Below, piece by piece: positions 25,136-34,349 of a stretch of DNA of 64,000 nt. Source of the stretch: Paracoccaceae bacterium. GTDB lineage: Bacteria > Pseudomonadota > Alphaproteobacteria > Rhodobacterales > Rhodobacteraceae. The stretch is from assembly GCA_030697175.1 (NCBI GenBank), contig JAUYQR010000022.1:1-64000 (forward strand), read 5' to 3'. A program made the position numbers and the translations under genes. Under the pieces are notes generated by a model. The model worked only from the letters and a program-made list of their open reading frames with translations, did no database searches and had not been told where the DNA came from. Within the stretch, counting starts at the first letter, position 1. The number at the start of each line of letters is the position of its first letter.

Positions 25136-25939
25136 TCAGGTTTGCCAGTCCGCGCCCACCTCTGGCAGCAGGATCGAAGCCAGAAGTTCGCGCGTCGCGG
25201 CGGCCTTCGGGGTGTCGAACACCTCGGCGCTGGGGGCGTTTTCAACGATCACGCCCTTGTCGAGAACGATGATCCGGTTGCACAGCCGCCGGATCACCGA
25301 AAGATCATGGCTGATGAAGGCCAGTGTCAGGCCAAGGTCTGCCACCAGCCGTTCCAAAAGCGACAACACCTGCGCTTGCGACGAGACGTCGAGGCCTGAC
25401 ACGATCTCGTCGGCCACGATGAAATCTGGGCGCAGGGCAATGGCTCGGGCGATGCCGACACGCTGGCGTTGGCCGCCCGACATCTGATGTGGATGCCGGG
25501 TGGCAAAGCGTTGGCCAAGGCCCACGGCATCCAGCGCCTCTCGCATCCGGTCGGACGGATTGGCGACGTCGTGCAGGGCAAGCGGCCCCTCGATGATCTG
25601 CGCGACCGTGTGGCGCGGGTTCAGCGAGGACATCGGATCCTGAAAGATCATCTGGAAGCGGCGGCGCAGCGGGCGCAGCGCGGCTTCTGACAGGTGGCTG
25701 ATATCCTGTCCGTCGAAGTGGATCGTGCCGGCGCTTGGCTCCAACAGCCGCACAAGGGTGCGCGCCAGCGTGGACTTCCCCGAACCGGAGCCACCGACGA
25801 TACCGACGATCTCGCCCTTGGCGATGGCGAAATCGACCCCCTTCAGGATGTGGATGCGCGGCGCGGCACCGATCAGCGGCTTGCGGTTCAGATCAGGCAG
25901 CGACAGGTGCAGGCCGGTGATGCGCAGAAGATCGGTCAC
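25136..25939 (-). CDS. ABC transporter ATP-binding protein (oligopeptide/dipeptide type, DppF-like)
   Basis: The 267-residue ATPase has Walker A GGSGSGKST, signature MSGGQRQRVGIARA, Walker B FIVADEIVSGLD (the usual DEPVSALD is altered but keeps the catalytic Glu) and the switch His in FISHDLSV. It lacks the longer C-terminal oligo_HPY tail of some DppF proteins. It is the last intact gene of a five-gene transporter, its start overlapping the stop of the previous ATPase by four bases. Together with 25936-30207 it should energise uptake of the solute bound by the protein at 28690. Confidence 0.93.
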   Translation of the reverse strand: MTDLLRITGLHLSLPDLNRKPLIGAAPRIHILKGVDFAIAKGEIVGIVGGSGSGKSTLARTLVRLLEPSAGTIHFDGQDISHLSEAALRPLRRRFQMIFQDPMSSLNPRHTVAQIIEGPLALHDVANPSDRMREALDAVGLGQRFATRHPHQMSGGQRQRVGIARAIALRPDFIVADEIVSGLDVSSQAQVLSLLERLVADLGLTLAFISHDLSVIRRLCNRIIVLDKGVIVENAPSAEVFDTPKAAATRELLASILLPEVGADWQT

Positions 25940-26802
25940 GGCACCCTCCGGTCATAGGCATCGACATCCGCCTGGACCGCCGCGATCACGGCGTCAGGGA
26001 TCGGCAGCAGACTTGCCTCGGGGTTGGTATACTTGGGCGTCGCGGCAAGAAGTGCGCGAGAATAGGCATGCGCCGGGCCGGTGAAATAGGCCTCGGCAGT
26101 AGTATCCTCGACCACAAGGCCACCGTAGAGGACAGATATCTTCTGGCACACCTTGGCAACCACCCCAAGGTCATGCGTCACGAACAACAACGCCGTGCCG
26201 TGCCGCGCCTGCATTGTGGCGATCAGTTTCAGGATCTGCTTTTGCACTGTCACATCAAGCGCGGTCGTCGGTTCATCGGCGATGATCAGTTTCGGTTCGG
26301 CGGCAAACGCCGAGGCGATCAGGATGCGCTGACGCATTCCGCCCGAAAGCTCGTGCGGATAGGCGCGCAGAACGCGGGTGGGGTCGGTGATCTGGACCTC
26401 GTCCAGAAGCTCCGTCGCGCGGGCGTCCGCAGCGCTGCGCGACCAGCCGAGGATATCCACCAGCCGGTCGGTGATCTGTGGCCCGATGCGGCGCGAGGGG
26501 TTCAGCGCGGTAAGCGGGTCTTGCGGGATGAGAGCGGTGCTGGCACCGATCAGGCGGCGACGCTCGGCCGGTGAAAGGGTCAAGAGCTCGGTGCCATTGA
26601 GGAGGATCGACCCGCCGGTGATCTCGATCGCCCGGGGCAGGATGCCCAGAATCGCCTTTCCTATCATGGATTTGCCCGCGCCGCTTTCGCCGACAAGCCC
26701 CCGCACCTCGCCCGCTTCGACGGTCAGTGACACGCCGCGCAGCAGGCGGTGGTCGGAGCCCTTGATGCGGGCCGAAAGATTGGTGACCTGAAGAAAGCTC
26801 AT
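25936..26802 (-). CDS. ABC transporter ATP-binding protein (oligopeptide/dipeptide type, DppD-like)
   Basis: This 288-residue ATPase has Walker A GESGAGKS, the Q-loop LIPQDPLTALNPSR, signature LSGGMRQR, Walker B LIIADEPTTALD and the switch FVTHDLGV. The C-terminal KYTNPEASLLPIPD region is oligopeptide-transporter-like. I chose the start at 26802 (MSFLQVTNLS), whose ATG overlaps the permease stop as ATGA, the standard coupling in this operon; an upstream extension in the same frame reads through the permease gene. It should form the nucleotide-binding heterodimer with the neighbouring ATPase. Confidence 0.93.
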   Translation of the reverse strand: MSFLQVTNLSARIKGSDHRLLRGVSLTVEAGEVRGLVGESGAGKSMIGKAILGILPRAIEITGGSILLNGTELLTLSPAERRRLIGASTALIPQDPLTALNPSRRIGPQITDRLVDILGWSRSAADARATELLDEVQITDPTRVLRAYPHELSGGMRQRILIASAFAAEPKLIIADEPTTALDVTVQKQILKLIATMQARHGTALLFVTHDLGVVAKVCQKISVLYGGLVVEDTTAEAYFTGPAHAYSRALLAATPKYTNPEASLLPIPDAVIAAVQADVDAYDRRVP

Positions 26803-27650
26803 TGCAGCACCGGATCGTAGCGGTCTTTCAGCCCTTCGCCCAATTGGCTGAAGGCGAGGACCGTGAGGAACAGGGTGACCAGCGGGAACACCAGCACCCA
26901 CCACGCCTGATGCACCGAGGTGCGGCCTTCGGCGATCATCCCGCCCCAGGTGGGATCGTCGGTGGAGATCGACAGGTTCACGAACGACAGGATCGCCTCG
27001 ACGATCACCGCTATGCCCATCTCCAGGGTGAGCAGGACAACGATGGTCGGCAGCACGTTCGGCAGGATTTCCCGCAACATCGTGCCGATGCGCGTGCGGC
27101 CTGCCACGCGGGCGGAAGCCACGTAATCCATAGCGCCCTGTGCCATTGCCTCGGCGCGCACGACGCGGGCAAAGCGCGTCCAGTCGATCACGACGATGGC
27201 GATGATGATCGAGGTAAGGCCGGGGCCAAGGACGGCGATCAGGAGGATCGAGAACAGGACCGGGGGAAACGCCATCCAGATGTCGATCAGGCGCGAGATC
27301 ACCAGATCGACCCAGCCGCGCAGGAACCCGGCCAGCAAGCCCAATGTCGCGCCGATCAGGCAGGTGAGGGTGCCGGCAATGACTGCCACGATCAGTGCGA
27401 TGCGCGCCCCGTGCAGGATACGGCTAAGCACGTCACGGCCAAGGCTGTCGGTGCCAAGCCAGTAACCGGGTTCGGTGCCTTCCATCCAGAATGGTGGCAA
27501 GCGGCCCAGGAACAGGTCTTGCGCCAATGGATCGTGCGGCGCGATCCACGGGGCGAGGAGGGCTGCAGCCGCGACCAGCGCAATCCATCCGGCGGACAGC
27601 CACAGGCGCAGGCCGGCGCGGCGGTGGACCAGGGCGCGCGCATCAGCCAT
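26799..27650 (-). CDS. ABC transporter permease (DppC-like)
   Basis: The 283-residue inner-membrane protein has an N-terminal helix (LSAGWIALVAAAALLAPWIAP), an extracytoplasmic DPLAQDLFLGRLPPFW...GTDSLGRDVLSRILHGARIAL segment typical of DppC, and an EAA loop (YVASARVAGRTRIGTMLREILPNVLPTIVV). Its start overlaps the upstream permease gene by eight bases. It pairs with the DppB-like protein to form the translocation channel. Confidence 0.93.
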   Translation of the reverse strand: MADARALVHRRAGLRLWLSAGWIALVAAAALLAPWIAPHDPLAQDLFLGRLPPFWMEGTEPGYWLGTDSLGRDVLSRILHGARIALIVAVIAGTLTCLIGATLGLLAGFLRGWVDLVISRLIDIWMAFPPVLFSILLIAVLGPGLTSIIIAIVVIDWTRFARVVRAEAMAQGAMDYVASARVAGRTRIGTMLREILPNVLPTIVVLLTLEMGIAVIVEAILSFVNLSISTDDPTWGGMIAEGRTSVHQAWWVLVFPLVTLFLTVLAFSQLGEGLKDRYDPVLQ

Positions 27651-28653
27651 GCCGGAGCCTCGGGTTCAGGACGGCGTAGAGAAGGTCGACAACCAGGTTC
27701 ACGGCGGTGAATATGACTGCGAACAGGATCACGATACCCTGGATCAGCGGCAGGTCGCGGTTGATGACCGCGTCGATCGCCATGTTGCCAAGGCCCTCGT
27801 AGCTGAACAGCCGCTCGATGATGACCGTGCCGCCGATGAGAAAGGTGAACTGCACGCCTACGAGCGTCAGCGTCGGTAGAATTGCGTTCGGCAACGCCTC
27901 GCGCAGGATCACGTGATTTTCGCCGTAGCCCTTGGTGCGGGCAAGCGTGACGTAATCAAGGTGCATGGTTTCTTTGAGCGACTGCTTCAGAAGCTGCCCG
28001 ATGATTGCGGCCAGCGGGATGGCGAGGGCAAGCGCGGGCAGAAACATGTGGCTGACGATGTCGAGCCAGAGGTCGAAGCGCAGGCGCACAAGGCTTTCAA
28101 CAAGGTAGAAGTCGGTGGTGAACGGCAGCTCCAGCGACGGGGTGACGCGGCCCGAGATGTGGAATATTGGGACCAGCACACCAAAGGCGAGGATCAGCAG
28201 CAATCCCCACAGGAAATCGGGGATCGACAGAGCCATGCCGTTGGTGATGTCGATGCCCGCCTCGGTCAGTGTGTCACGCTTGCGGGTGCCGGTGAGTGCC
28301 GCGATACCGCCGAGAATGACCGCAATGACCAGCGCCATGAGCGACAGTTCCAGCGTGGCGGGCAGCCGGCCAAGGACAAGGTCCAGCACCGGTTGGCGGG
28401 CGGTGATCGAGGTGCCGAAATCGCCATGCAAGACCCCGCGGGCCCAGATCAGGAATTGTTCGGGGATGGTCTTGTCCAGCCCGTATTGCGCCGTCAGGCG
28501 GGCAATGTCTTCGTCTGTGGCACCGGGGGGCAGCATCATGGCGATAGGGTTGCCCGGCACGACGCGGACAACGACAAACACGATGACCGCCACGCCGATC
28601 AGGGTGATCGCCGTGGTCAGAAGTCGCTGAAGGATGGCGCGGAGGAGCTGCAT
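27643..28653 (-). CDS. ABC transporter permease (DppB-like)
   Basis: The 336-residue permease starts MQLLRAILQRLLTTAITLIGVAVIVFVVVRVVPGNPIAMMLPPGATDEDI, the family's standard opening, and carries the EAA loop YVTLARTKGYGENHVILREALPNAILPT. Six membrane helices are readable. It lies 36 bases after the solute-binding protein gene and overlaps the next permease. Confidence 0.94.
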   Translation of the reverse strand: MQLLRAILQRLLTTAITLIGVAVIVFVVVRVVPGNPIAMMLPPGATDEDIARLTAQYGLDKTIPEQFLIWARGVLHGDFGTSITARQPVLDLVLGRLPATLELSLMALVIAVILGGIAALTGTRKRDTLTEAGIDITNGMALSIPDFLWGLLLILAFGVLVPIFHISGRVTPSLELPFTTDFYLVESLVRLRFDLWLDIVSHMFLPALALAIPLAAIIGQLLKQSLKETMHLDYVTLARTKGYGENHVILREALPNAILPTLTLVGVQFTFLIGGTVIIERLFSYEGLGNMAIDAVINRDLPLIQGIVILFAVIFTAVNLVVDLLYAVLNPRLRHG

Positions 28654-28689
28654 GGTAATCGGCCGCCCCGAAAGGCGGCCCGACTGTCC

Positions 28690-30207
28690 TCAAGCGCGCT
28701 TCATCAGGTGCGGTAGCAGCGCCCCCGAAGCATGCGGCGTCACCGTGACGCCGGTCGCGGAGAGGATCGGCTGCACATACTGCAAAAGCGGGATCACCAG
28801 CGCGTTTTCAGCGATGTAACGGTCCACGGCCTTCCAGCCCTCGATGCGCTTGGCCTCGTCCGCCTCGCCCCAGAGGGGACCGATCATGTTGATCAGATCT
28901 TCGCCGTCCCACACCGAATGCGGGCTGGGGCCGAACATCGCAAAACCGGTCGACGTGGTTGGGTCAGCGACAGAATTGCCCCAGTTGTAGAAGGCGGCGG
29001 GGGCAAGCTGGTCGGCAGCGCGAAGTTCGTAGTGCTTGGCGATCTCGTAGACCTCGATCTCGGCCTCGATCCCGATCTTGCGCCACAGGCCGACGATGGC
29101 CTGCACCATTTCGTAGTCCTTCGGCTTGAAGCCCTTGGTGGTCTGGATCTTGAATTTCACCGGATTGTCCGGGCCATAGCCCGACGCTGCCAGCGCGGCA
29201 ATCGCAGCCGCCTCATCGTAAGGCACGGTGATCGAGGGATCGTAAGCCTCGTATTCCGGCGTTTGCAGCGTGTCGATCCTGACGCCGTAGCCGGACAAGA
29301 GCCGGTCGATGATCGTCTGCTTGTCGATCGCCCAGACGGCAGCCTTCCGCACGTTGGGGTCTGTCATCACTTCGATATCATTCAGGAAAATCATCCCGAT
29401 ATCCGAGATCGGCGCAGCAATGCCGTTCAGCGTGCCCTTCAGGCGGTCGTATTCCTCGTAGGGCATTTCCAGCGTGACATGGCTGTTGCCGGATTCCACC
29501 TCGGCCACCCGGGCGGCGGCGTCGGTCACGAACTTGATCGTCACGGTGTCGAAATCAGGCTTGCCGCCCCAGTAGTTGGCGTTGGCCTTCAGCCGGACGA
29601 AGGCGTTGCGTTCGTATTTTTCGACCATGTAGGGGCCGGTGCCGATGGGGGCGGCCTCGAACCCTTCCGGGCCAACCTTTTCGAAGTAGGCTTTCGGCAG
29701 GACATAGCCGGTCAGGAAATACATCCACTTGAAGATTGTAGGGTCGAACTGCTTGACGTCCGCCGTCACGGTGTTGCCTTCAGCCTTGATATTGGCCAGC
29801 GTCGACCAGACGAAGTTGATCGGGTTGCCAGTGGCCGGATCGGCCGCGCGGGTCAGGCTCCACGCCACATCCTCGGCGGTGAAGGGGCTGCCGTCATGCC
29901 AGGTGACGCCGTCCCGCACTGTCATCGTGACCTTGGTGCGATCCTCGTTCCAGCCCCATTCGGTCAGCAGGCCGGGCGCGGGCTTCAGATCGGGCTGTTG
30001 CAGGATGAACTGGTCGAAGACCGACAGGTAAAGACCCTGGATCGTCGGGTTCACCGCGGAGGGGCCGACCGTCGGGTCCCATGACGGCAGGTTCACGTTG
30101 TAGGCGATGACCAGCTCGTCGATGGCGGCGTGGGCAGGCAGGCCGGTGACCGACAGGGCCGCCAGCGCGGCGGAGGATTGCAGAAGTGAGCGTCTGTTGA
30201 GGTTCAT
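28690..30207 (-). CDS. ABC transporter solute-binding protein, SBP_bac_5 (oligopeptide/dipeptide type)
   Basis: The 505-residue protein begins NRRSLLQSSAALAALSVTGLPAHA, a twin-arginine-like signal with cleavage after AHA, and continues with SBP_bac_5 hallmarks (LKPAPGLLTEWGWNEDRTKVTMTVRDGVTWHDGSPFTAEDVAWSL). It binds a solute in the periplasm and delivers it to the downstream permeases. This family carries peptides but also opines, aromatic conjugates and other small molecules. Its position directly after a flavoprotein gene, in an operon divergent from a catabolic one, suggests it imports a substrate of that pathway. Confidence 0.92.
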   Translation of the reverse strand: MNLNRRSLLQSSAALAALSVTGLPAHAAIDELVIAYNVNLPSWDPTVGPSAVNPTIQGLYLSVFDQFILQQPDLKPAPGLLTEWGWNEDRTKVTMTVRDGVTWHDGSPFTAEDVAWSLTRAADPATGNPINFVWSTLANIKAEGNTVTADVKQFDPTIFKWMYFLTGYVLPKAYFEKVGPEGFEAAPIGTGPYMVEKYERNAFVRLKANANYWGGKPDFDTVTIKFVTDAAARVAEVESGNSHVTLEMPYEEYDRLKGTLNGIAAPISDIGMIFLNDIEVMTDPNVRKAAVWAIDKQTIIDRLLSGYGVRIDTLQTPEYEAYDPSITVPYDEAAAIAALAASGYGPDNPVKFKIQTTKGFKPKDYEMVQAIVGLWRKIGIEAEIEVYEIAKHYELRAADQLAPAAFYNWGNSVADPTTSTGFAMFGPSPHSVWDGEDLINMIGPLWGEADEAKRIEGWKAVDRYIAENALVIPLLQYVQPILSATGVTVTPHASGALLPHLMKRA

Positions 30208-30231
30208 GAGATTCTCCCTGTTATCGTTGGT

Positions 30232-31800
30232 TCAGTTTCCGGCCAGACGGCGGGCAAGCAAGAAACCCGATCCCGCACCCGTACCGGCGCCGGGCCAGAC
30301 GGCAGCCCCGGTCAGGTGCAGGTTGCGAAGCGGGGTAGACCCGTCGGCATGGCCGCGGGCGGGGCGGAAAAGGAAGTTCTGCGCCAGATGATGCGAGCCG
30401 CAGACCTGATCGCCGCCGACGAGGTTGGGGTTGTCAGCCTCCAGGTCCAGCGGTGTAACTATACGCTTCCCAAGGATTTTCGCTCGGGTACCCGGCGCAT
30501 GACGCTCAAGGATCGCAAGCGCGCGGTCGGCGAAGGGCTCGGTCGCTTGCGCCCAGTCAGTCGTGGTGATGGTGCCGCCCGCATCGCCCTTGATCGTTCC
30601 GGGGGCCATGCGGACCTGTAGCCAAAGTACGTGCTTTCCGTCCGGGGCGCGGGTCGGGTCGATGGCTGTCGGTTGGCCGACGACGAGGATCGGTTCATCT
30701 GGCAAAAGCCCGGCTTGAGCCTGCGCATAGGTGCGCGCCATCTGATCGAGGCTGGCGGCGAGATGGACATAGGCGAACTGCTTCAGATCGTCGCCCGCAG
30801 CCCAATCGGGCAGGCTATCCATCGCCAGGTGGATCATCAACGTGCCCGGAGCATGGGTGAAACTGTTCATGGCACGGTCAAAGGCGGGAGCGGTCGGGCC
30901 GGTGAGAGCGGTCAGCGCGCCCGGGGCGGTGCCTGCAATGACCGCGCGGGTGGCCGTAATTTCGCGCCCGCCGGCGAGGCGGATACCGTGGGCCTTGCCA
31001 TCGCGGTGCAGGATTTCCGTGACCCTGGCGTTGCAGGTGATCGTGGCGCCGCGTGCTGCAAGGGCGGCTGTCAGGGCGCGGGTTACGGTATCGGCCCCGC
31101 CTTGGCCGAGGACCATTCCGAACGCCTGCCCGGCCATGCCTTCGAGGTAAGGAAACAGCCCACCCCCCGCGATATCCGGCGCAAAATCAAGGTGCATTCC
31201 CCACGCGCCTAGCAGCGCTTGCAGGGGTTCGGCTTCGAAAGTTTGGGTTAACCATTGCCGGGGCGAGAGGGTCAGGAAGCGGGCGAGGTCCAATGTGCCG
31301 GCAACGCCACGCTTCCGCAGTGTTTTGAACATGAAATATGCAAGCGCACGTAAATTCATCGGGCTGCCCAAAAGCCCGAAGATCGCCTCGGCCTCACCGG
31401 GAAACGCACTGACGAGGGCCTTCCACGTTTCCGCATCGCGGGTGGAAAAGGCGGCGATGCGGGCGGTGGTGGCCGCGAGGTCTGTCGAGACACCCAGCCA
31501 GCGGCCATCCGGGAACGCCGAGGCGAAGGGGTTCAAGACGGGCGCGAAGGCAAGGCCATGGCGCACAAGTTCCGGCCCGTAGACCTTGAAAAACGGGCTA
31601 CCGGCGAACAGGGACAGGTTCATCGCGGCCCAGTCGTGCCGGAAACCGGGCAGGGTATATTCACCCGTCTTGATTGCGCCGCCCGGTTCTGCCGCCTGTT
31701 CAAAGATGCCGACGCGCCAGCCCTTTGCGGCCAGATGCAAACCGCAGGCAAGGGCATTATGCCCCGCCCCGATCAGGATTGCATCGAAGGTATCCGTCAT
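30232..31800 (-). CDS. FAD-dependent oxidoreductase, phytoene-desaturase/COG1233 type (first of two)
   Basis: The 522-residue flavoprotein opens with a Rossmann dinucleotide motif (AILIGAGHNALACGLHLAAKGWRVGIFEQAAEPGGA) and closes with the family's LHLTGAAVWPGAGTGAGSGFLLARRL. Those features define the COG1233 amine-oxidase-like group, which includes carotenoid desaturases, but the context contains no carotenoid genes, so a small-molecule dehydrogenase is more likely. I chose 31800 (MTDTFDAILIGAGHN) as the start. It is the first gene of the ABC transporter operon (24-base gap to the binding protein) and is a paralogue of the flavoprotein at 32796 across the divergent promoter. Confidence 0.85.
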   Translation of the reverse strand: MTDTFDAILIGAGHNALACGLHLAAKGWRVGIFEQAAEPGGAIKTGEYTLPGFRHDWAAMNLSLFAGSPFFKVYGPELVRHGLAFAPVLNPFASAFPDGRWLGVSTDLAATTARIAAFSTRDAETWKALVSAFPGEAEAIFGLLGSPMNLRALAYFMFKTLRKRGVAGTLDLARFLTLSPRQWLTQTFEAEPLQALLGAWGMHLDFAPDIAGGGLFPYLEGMAGQAFGMVLGQGGADTVTRALTAALAARGATITCNARVTEILHRDGKAHGIRLAGGREITATRAVIAGTAPGALTALTGPTAPAFDRAMNSFTHAPGTLMIHLAMDSLPDWAAGDDLKQFAYVHLAASLDQMARTYAQAQAGLLPDEPILVVGQPTAIDPTRAPDGKHVLWLQVRMAPGTIKGDAGGTITTTDWAQATEPFADRALAILERHAPGTRAKILGKRIVTPLDLEADNPNLVGGDQVCGSHHLAQNFLFRPARGHADGSTPLRNLHLTGAAVWPGAGTGAGSGFLLARRLAGN

Positions 31801-31886
31801 TCCGCGCCCCGCTTGACGCCAGGATATTTGCAAACGCATCTAATTCTGTCTAGCATGATTCGACGGAGGGCGACGGAATTGCCTTG

Positions 31887-31938
31887 GGTTTGCACCGGTC
31901 TGCAAAGCGTCTGGCAGGCGTATGGCAAACGTATGGCA
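31887..31938. promoter_or_regulatory. Helically phased direct-repeat array between divergent operons
   Basis: CGTCTGGCA (31908), CGTATGGCA (31919) and CGTATGGCA (31930) recur with an exact 11-base period. Two degenerate units (GGTTTGCA at 31887, GGTCTGCA at 31897) extend the array leftward. It lies between the flavoprotein/transporter operon (start 31800) and the cyclase operon (start 32001). The period of one helical turn suggests cooperative binding of a regulator, possibly the MarR protein at 34346. Confidence 0.5.
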
Positions 31939-32000
31939 TCCGGCCCGACAAGACACGCACAAAACGGCCCCGAACGGCTGCAACACAAAGGGAGAGTGAC

Positions 32001-32792
32001 ATGACTTCGGCAACGGTTTTGGCGGACTTCGCCGGGATGCTGGCCTCGGGCGGCATCGAGGTGGTGGATTGCACGGGCGTGCTTGGCCCGGAGACGCCGC
32101 TTTTGAAACTGCCGCCGGATTTCGCCAAGGACACCCCGCCGATCAAGATTCACCGGATCAGCGAATACGACAAGGACGGTCCGTTCTGGGCATGGAACTG
32201 GCTGGAACTGGGCGAACATTCCGGCACGCATTTCGACGCGCCGCACCATTGGATCACCGGCAAGGATTACGCCGACGGCTACACCGATACGCTGCCGGTG
32301 CAGCGGTTGGTGGCACCGGTGAACGTGCTGGACTTTTCGGCGGAGTGCAACGCGAACCCCGATTTTCTGCTGACCATCGACCATGTGAAAGCCTGGGAAG
32401 CCAGGCACGGCGCAATCAATGCAGGCGAATGGGTGGTGCTGCGGTCGGACTGGGACGCGCGGGCGCATGACGAGGCGCTGTTCCTGAACGCAGACGAGAC
32501 CGGGCCGCACACCCCGGGGCCGACCGCCGAGGTGATCGAGTATCTTCTGTCGAAGGGCATCGTCGGCTGGGGCAGCCAGTGCATCGGCACGGATGCGGGG
32601 CAGGCAGGGGGCATGACGCCGCCGTTCCCGGCGCACAACCTTTTGCACAAGCACAACTGCTATGGGCTGGCGAGCCTTGCCAACCTGTCGAAGCTGCCGC
32701 CGAAGGGCGCGATCCTGATCGCGGCGCCGTTGAAGATCAAGAACGGCACCGGCTCACCGATCCGGGCGCTGGCCTTGGTGCCGCGGGGCTGA
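32001..32792 (+). CDS. Cyclase-family metal-dependent hydrolase (KynB/isatin-hydrolase-like)
   Basis: The 263-residue protein belongs to the PF04199 cyclase family. It carries the metal-binding motif HSGTHFDAPHH (HxGTHxDxPxH) near residue 75 and QCIGTDAGQ later. Family members include kynurenine formamidase (KynB, about 210 residues) and isatin hydrolase (about 260); the length favours the latter-like subgroup, but substrate assignment is inference. Both reactions lead toward anthranilate, which the genes at 46-54 kb are predicted to degrade. GGGAG precedes the ATG at 32001. It is the first gene of an operon, four bases before the second flavoprotein. Confidence 0.85.
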   Translation: MTSATVLADFAGMLASGGIEVVDCTGVLGPETPLLKLPPDFAKDTPPIKIHRISEYDKDGPFWAWNWLELGEHSGTHFDAPHHWITGKDYADGYTDTLPVQRLVAPVNVLDFSAECNANPDFLLTIDHVKAWEARHGAINAGEWVVLRSDWDARAHDEALFLNADETGPHTPGPTAEVIEYLLSKGIVGWGSQCIGTDAGQAGGMTPPFPAHNLLHKHNCYGLASLANLSKLPPKGAILIAAPLKIKNGTGSPIRALALVPRG

Positions 32793-32795
32793 GGC

Positions 32796-34349
32796 ATGGC
32801 CGATCACATCATCATCGGGTCCGGGATCAACGGCCTGGTCGCGGCGGCGCTGCTGGCGCTGAAGGGCGACCGGGTTACGGTCCTGGAGCGGGAGGATGTG
32901 ATCGGCGGCTGTCTGCGGACCGAGGAGCTGCATCCTGGGTTTCAGCACGACGTGATGGCGGCGACCTGGGTGTTGTTCATGACCTCGCCCGCCGGGGCTG
33001 CGCTGGGGCCGCATCTGGCGCGACACGGGTTCGAGTATTGCCACACGCCGCATCCGACCGCCGTGCTGCGGCCGGGCGGCGAGGCGGTGGTGTTGACGAT
33101 GGATAGGGCGCGGAATGCAAGCGCGCTCAATGCCTTGGCGGCTGGGGATGGCGACAGGTTCGCCGCGGATGTGGGAGCGGTGGCGGCGGATGCGCCGTTT
33201 CTGTTCGCGCTGCTCGGTGGGTCGCTGTGGTCTTGGCCAACGGCAAGACTGATGATCGGGCAGGTGCGCAGGCGGGGCTTGCGCGGGTTGGCGGCGTGGT
33301 TCGGCCGGGCGCTTGATCCGGCGCGGGGCTGGCTGGAGGCGACGTATCAAAGTGCGGGCGCGCAGGCGTTGCTGGCGCCCTGGGTGCTGCACACCGGGCT
33401 GACGCCGGAAAGCAGCTACTCGGGGCAGATGGGGCGCGTGATTGCCTTTGCGCTGGAAGCGGCGGGCGCGCCGATCGTCAAGGGCGGATCGGGGGCTGCG
33501 GCGCAGGCGTTCCGGCGGCTGATCGAGGCGAAGGGTGGCACGTTTGTCACCGGAGCGGACGTTGAGCGAATAAACGTTCACAATGGGCGCGTGACGGGTG
33601 TGACTTTGGTGGACGGTGAAGTGATTGCAGCGCCGTCCGTGCTGGCATCGGTCGCTCCGGGGCAATTATATGAACGGTTGCTTGGAAACGTGAACCTGCC
33701 GGAGGACAAGACTGCAGCGCGGCGGTTCCGGCATGGGCGGGGGAATTTCCAGTTGCACTACGCGCTGGATGCGGTGCCGGAGTGGCTGGCGCCAGGGCTG
33801 GGACAGGTGGCGCTGATCCATCTGGCGGATGGCATTGATTCTGTGTCGAAATCCTCGAACGAGGCGGAGCGGGGGATGCTGCCGGTGACGCCGACGATCT
33901 GCGTGGGTCAGCCCTCGGCGCTGGACCCGACGCGCTGCCCGGAAGGGAAGGCGGTGCTGTGGTTGCAGATTCCGGACGCGCCGCGCGTGATCAAGGGCGA
34001 TGCGGCGGGCGAGATCGAGGGCGCGGATTGGGATGCGGTGCGCGAAGCATTTGCCGACCGGATCGAGCGGATATTGGCGCGCCATATCAAGGGGTTCGAC
34101 AAGCTGGTGCTGGCGCGGAAGGCCTGTTCGCCGAAGGATCTGGAGCGGATGAACGTCAACCTTGTTGGCGGCGACCCCTACGGCGGGGCGTGCAGCATCG
34201 ACCAGTTTTTCATTTGGCGGCCGTTTGCGCACAGCACCAATGGCGATACCGCGATCCGGGGGCTTTTGCACATCGGCGCGTCGACCCATCCGGGACCGGG
34301 GCTGGGCGGCGGGTCTGGCTTCAACGCGGCAAAGAGGCTGGGGGCATGA
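32796..34349 (+). CDS. FAD-dependent oxidoreductase, phytoene-desaturase/COG1233 type (second of two)
   Basis: This 517-residue flavoprotein has the FAD-binding HIIIGSGINGLVAAALLALKGDRVTVLEREDVIGGCLRTEE at the N-terminus and GLLHIGASTHPGPGLGGGSGFNAAKRL at the end. It is a paralogue of the protein at 30232: both share the VGQP..(A/S)(I/L)DPTR, KAVLWLQ-like and NP/VNLVGGD segments, so they may be alternative isozymes or subunits of one complex. It sits between the cyclase (4-base gap) and a MarR gene (4-base overlap). The reaction is unknown; oxidation of an indolic or amine substrate would fit the context. Confidence 0.85.
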   Translation: MADHIIIGSGINGLVAAALLALKGDRVTVLEREDVIGGCLRTEELHPGFQHDVMAATWVLFMTSPAGAALGPHLARHGFEYCHTPHPTAVLRPGGEAVVLTMDRARNASALNALAAGDGDRFAADVGAVAADAPFLFALLGGSLWSWPTARLMIGQVRRRGLRGLAAWFGRALDPARGWLEATYQSAGAQALLAPWVLHTGLTPESSYSGQMGRVIAFALEAAGAPIVKGGSGAAAQAFRRLIEAKGGTFVTGADVERINVHNGRVTGVTLVDGEVIAAPSVLASVAPGQLYERLLGNVNLPEDKTAARRFRHGRGNFQLHYALDAVPEWLAPGLGQVALIHLADGIDSVSKSSNEAERGMLPVTPTICVGQPSALDPTRCPEGKAVLWLQIPDAPRVIKGDAAGEIEGADWDAVREAFADRIERILARHIKGFDKLVLARKACSPKDLERMNVNLVGGDPYGGACSIDQFFIWRPFAHSTNGDTAIRGLLHIGASTHPGPGLGGGSGFNAAKRLGA

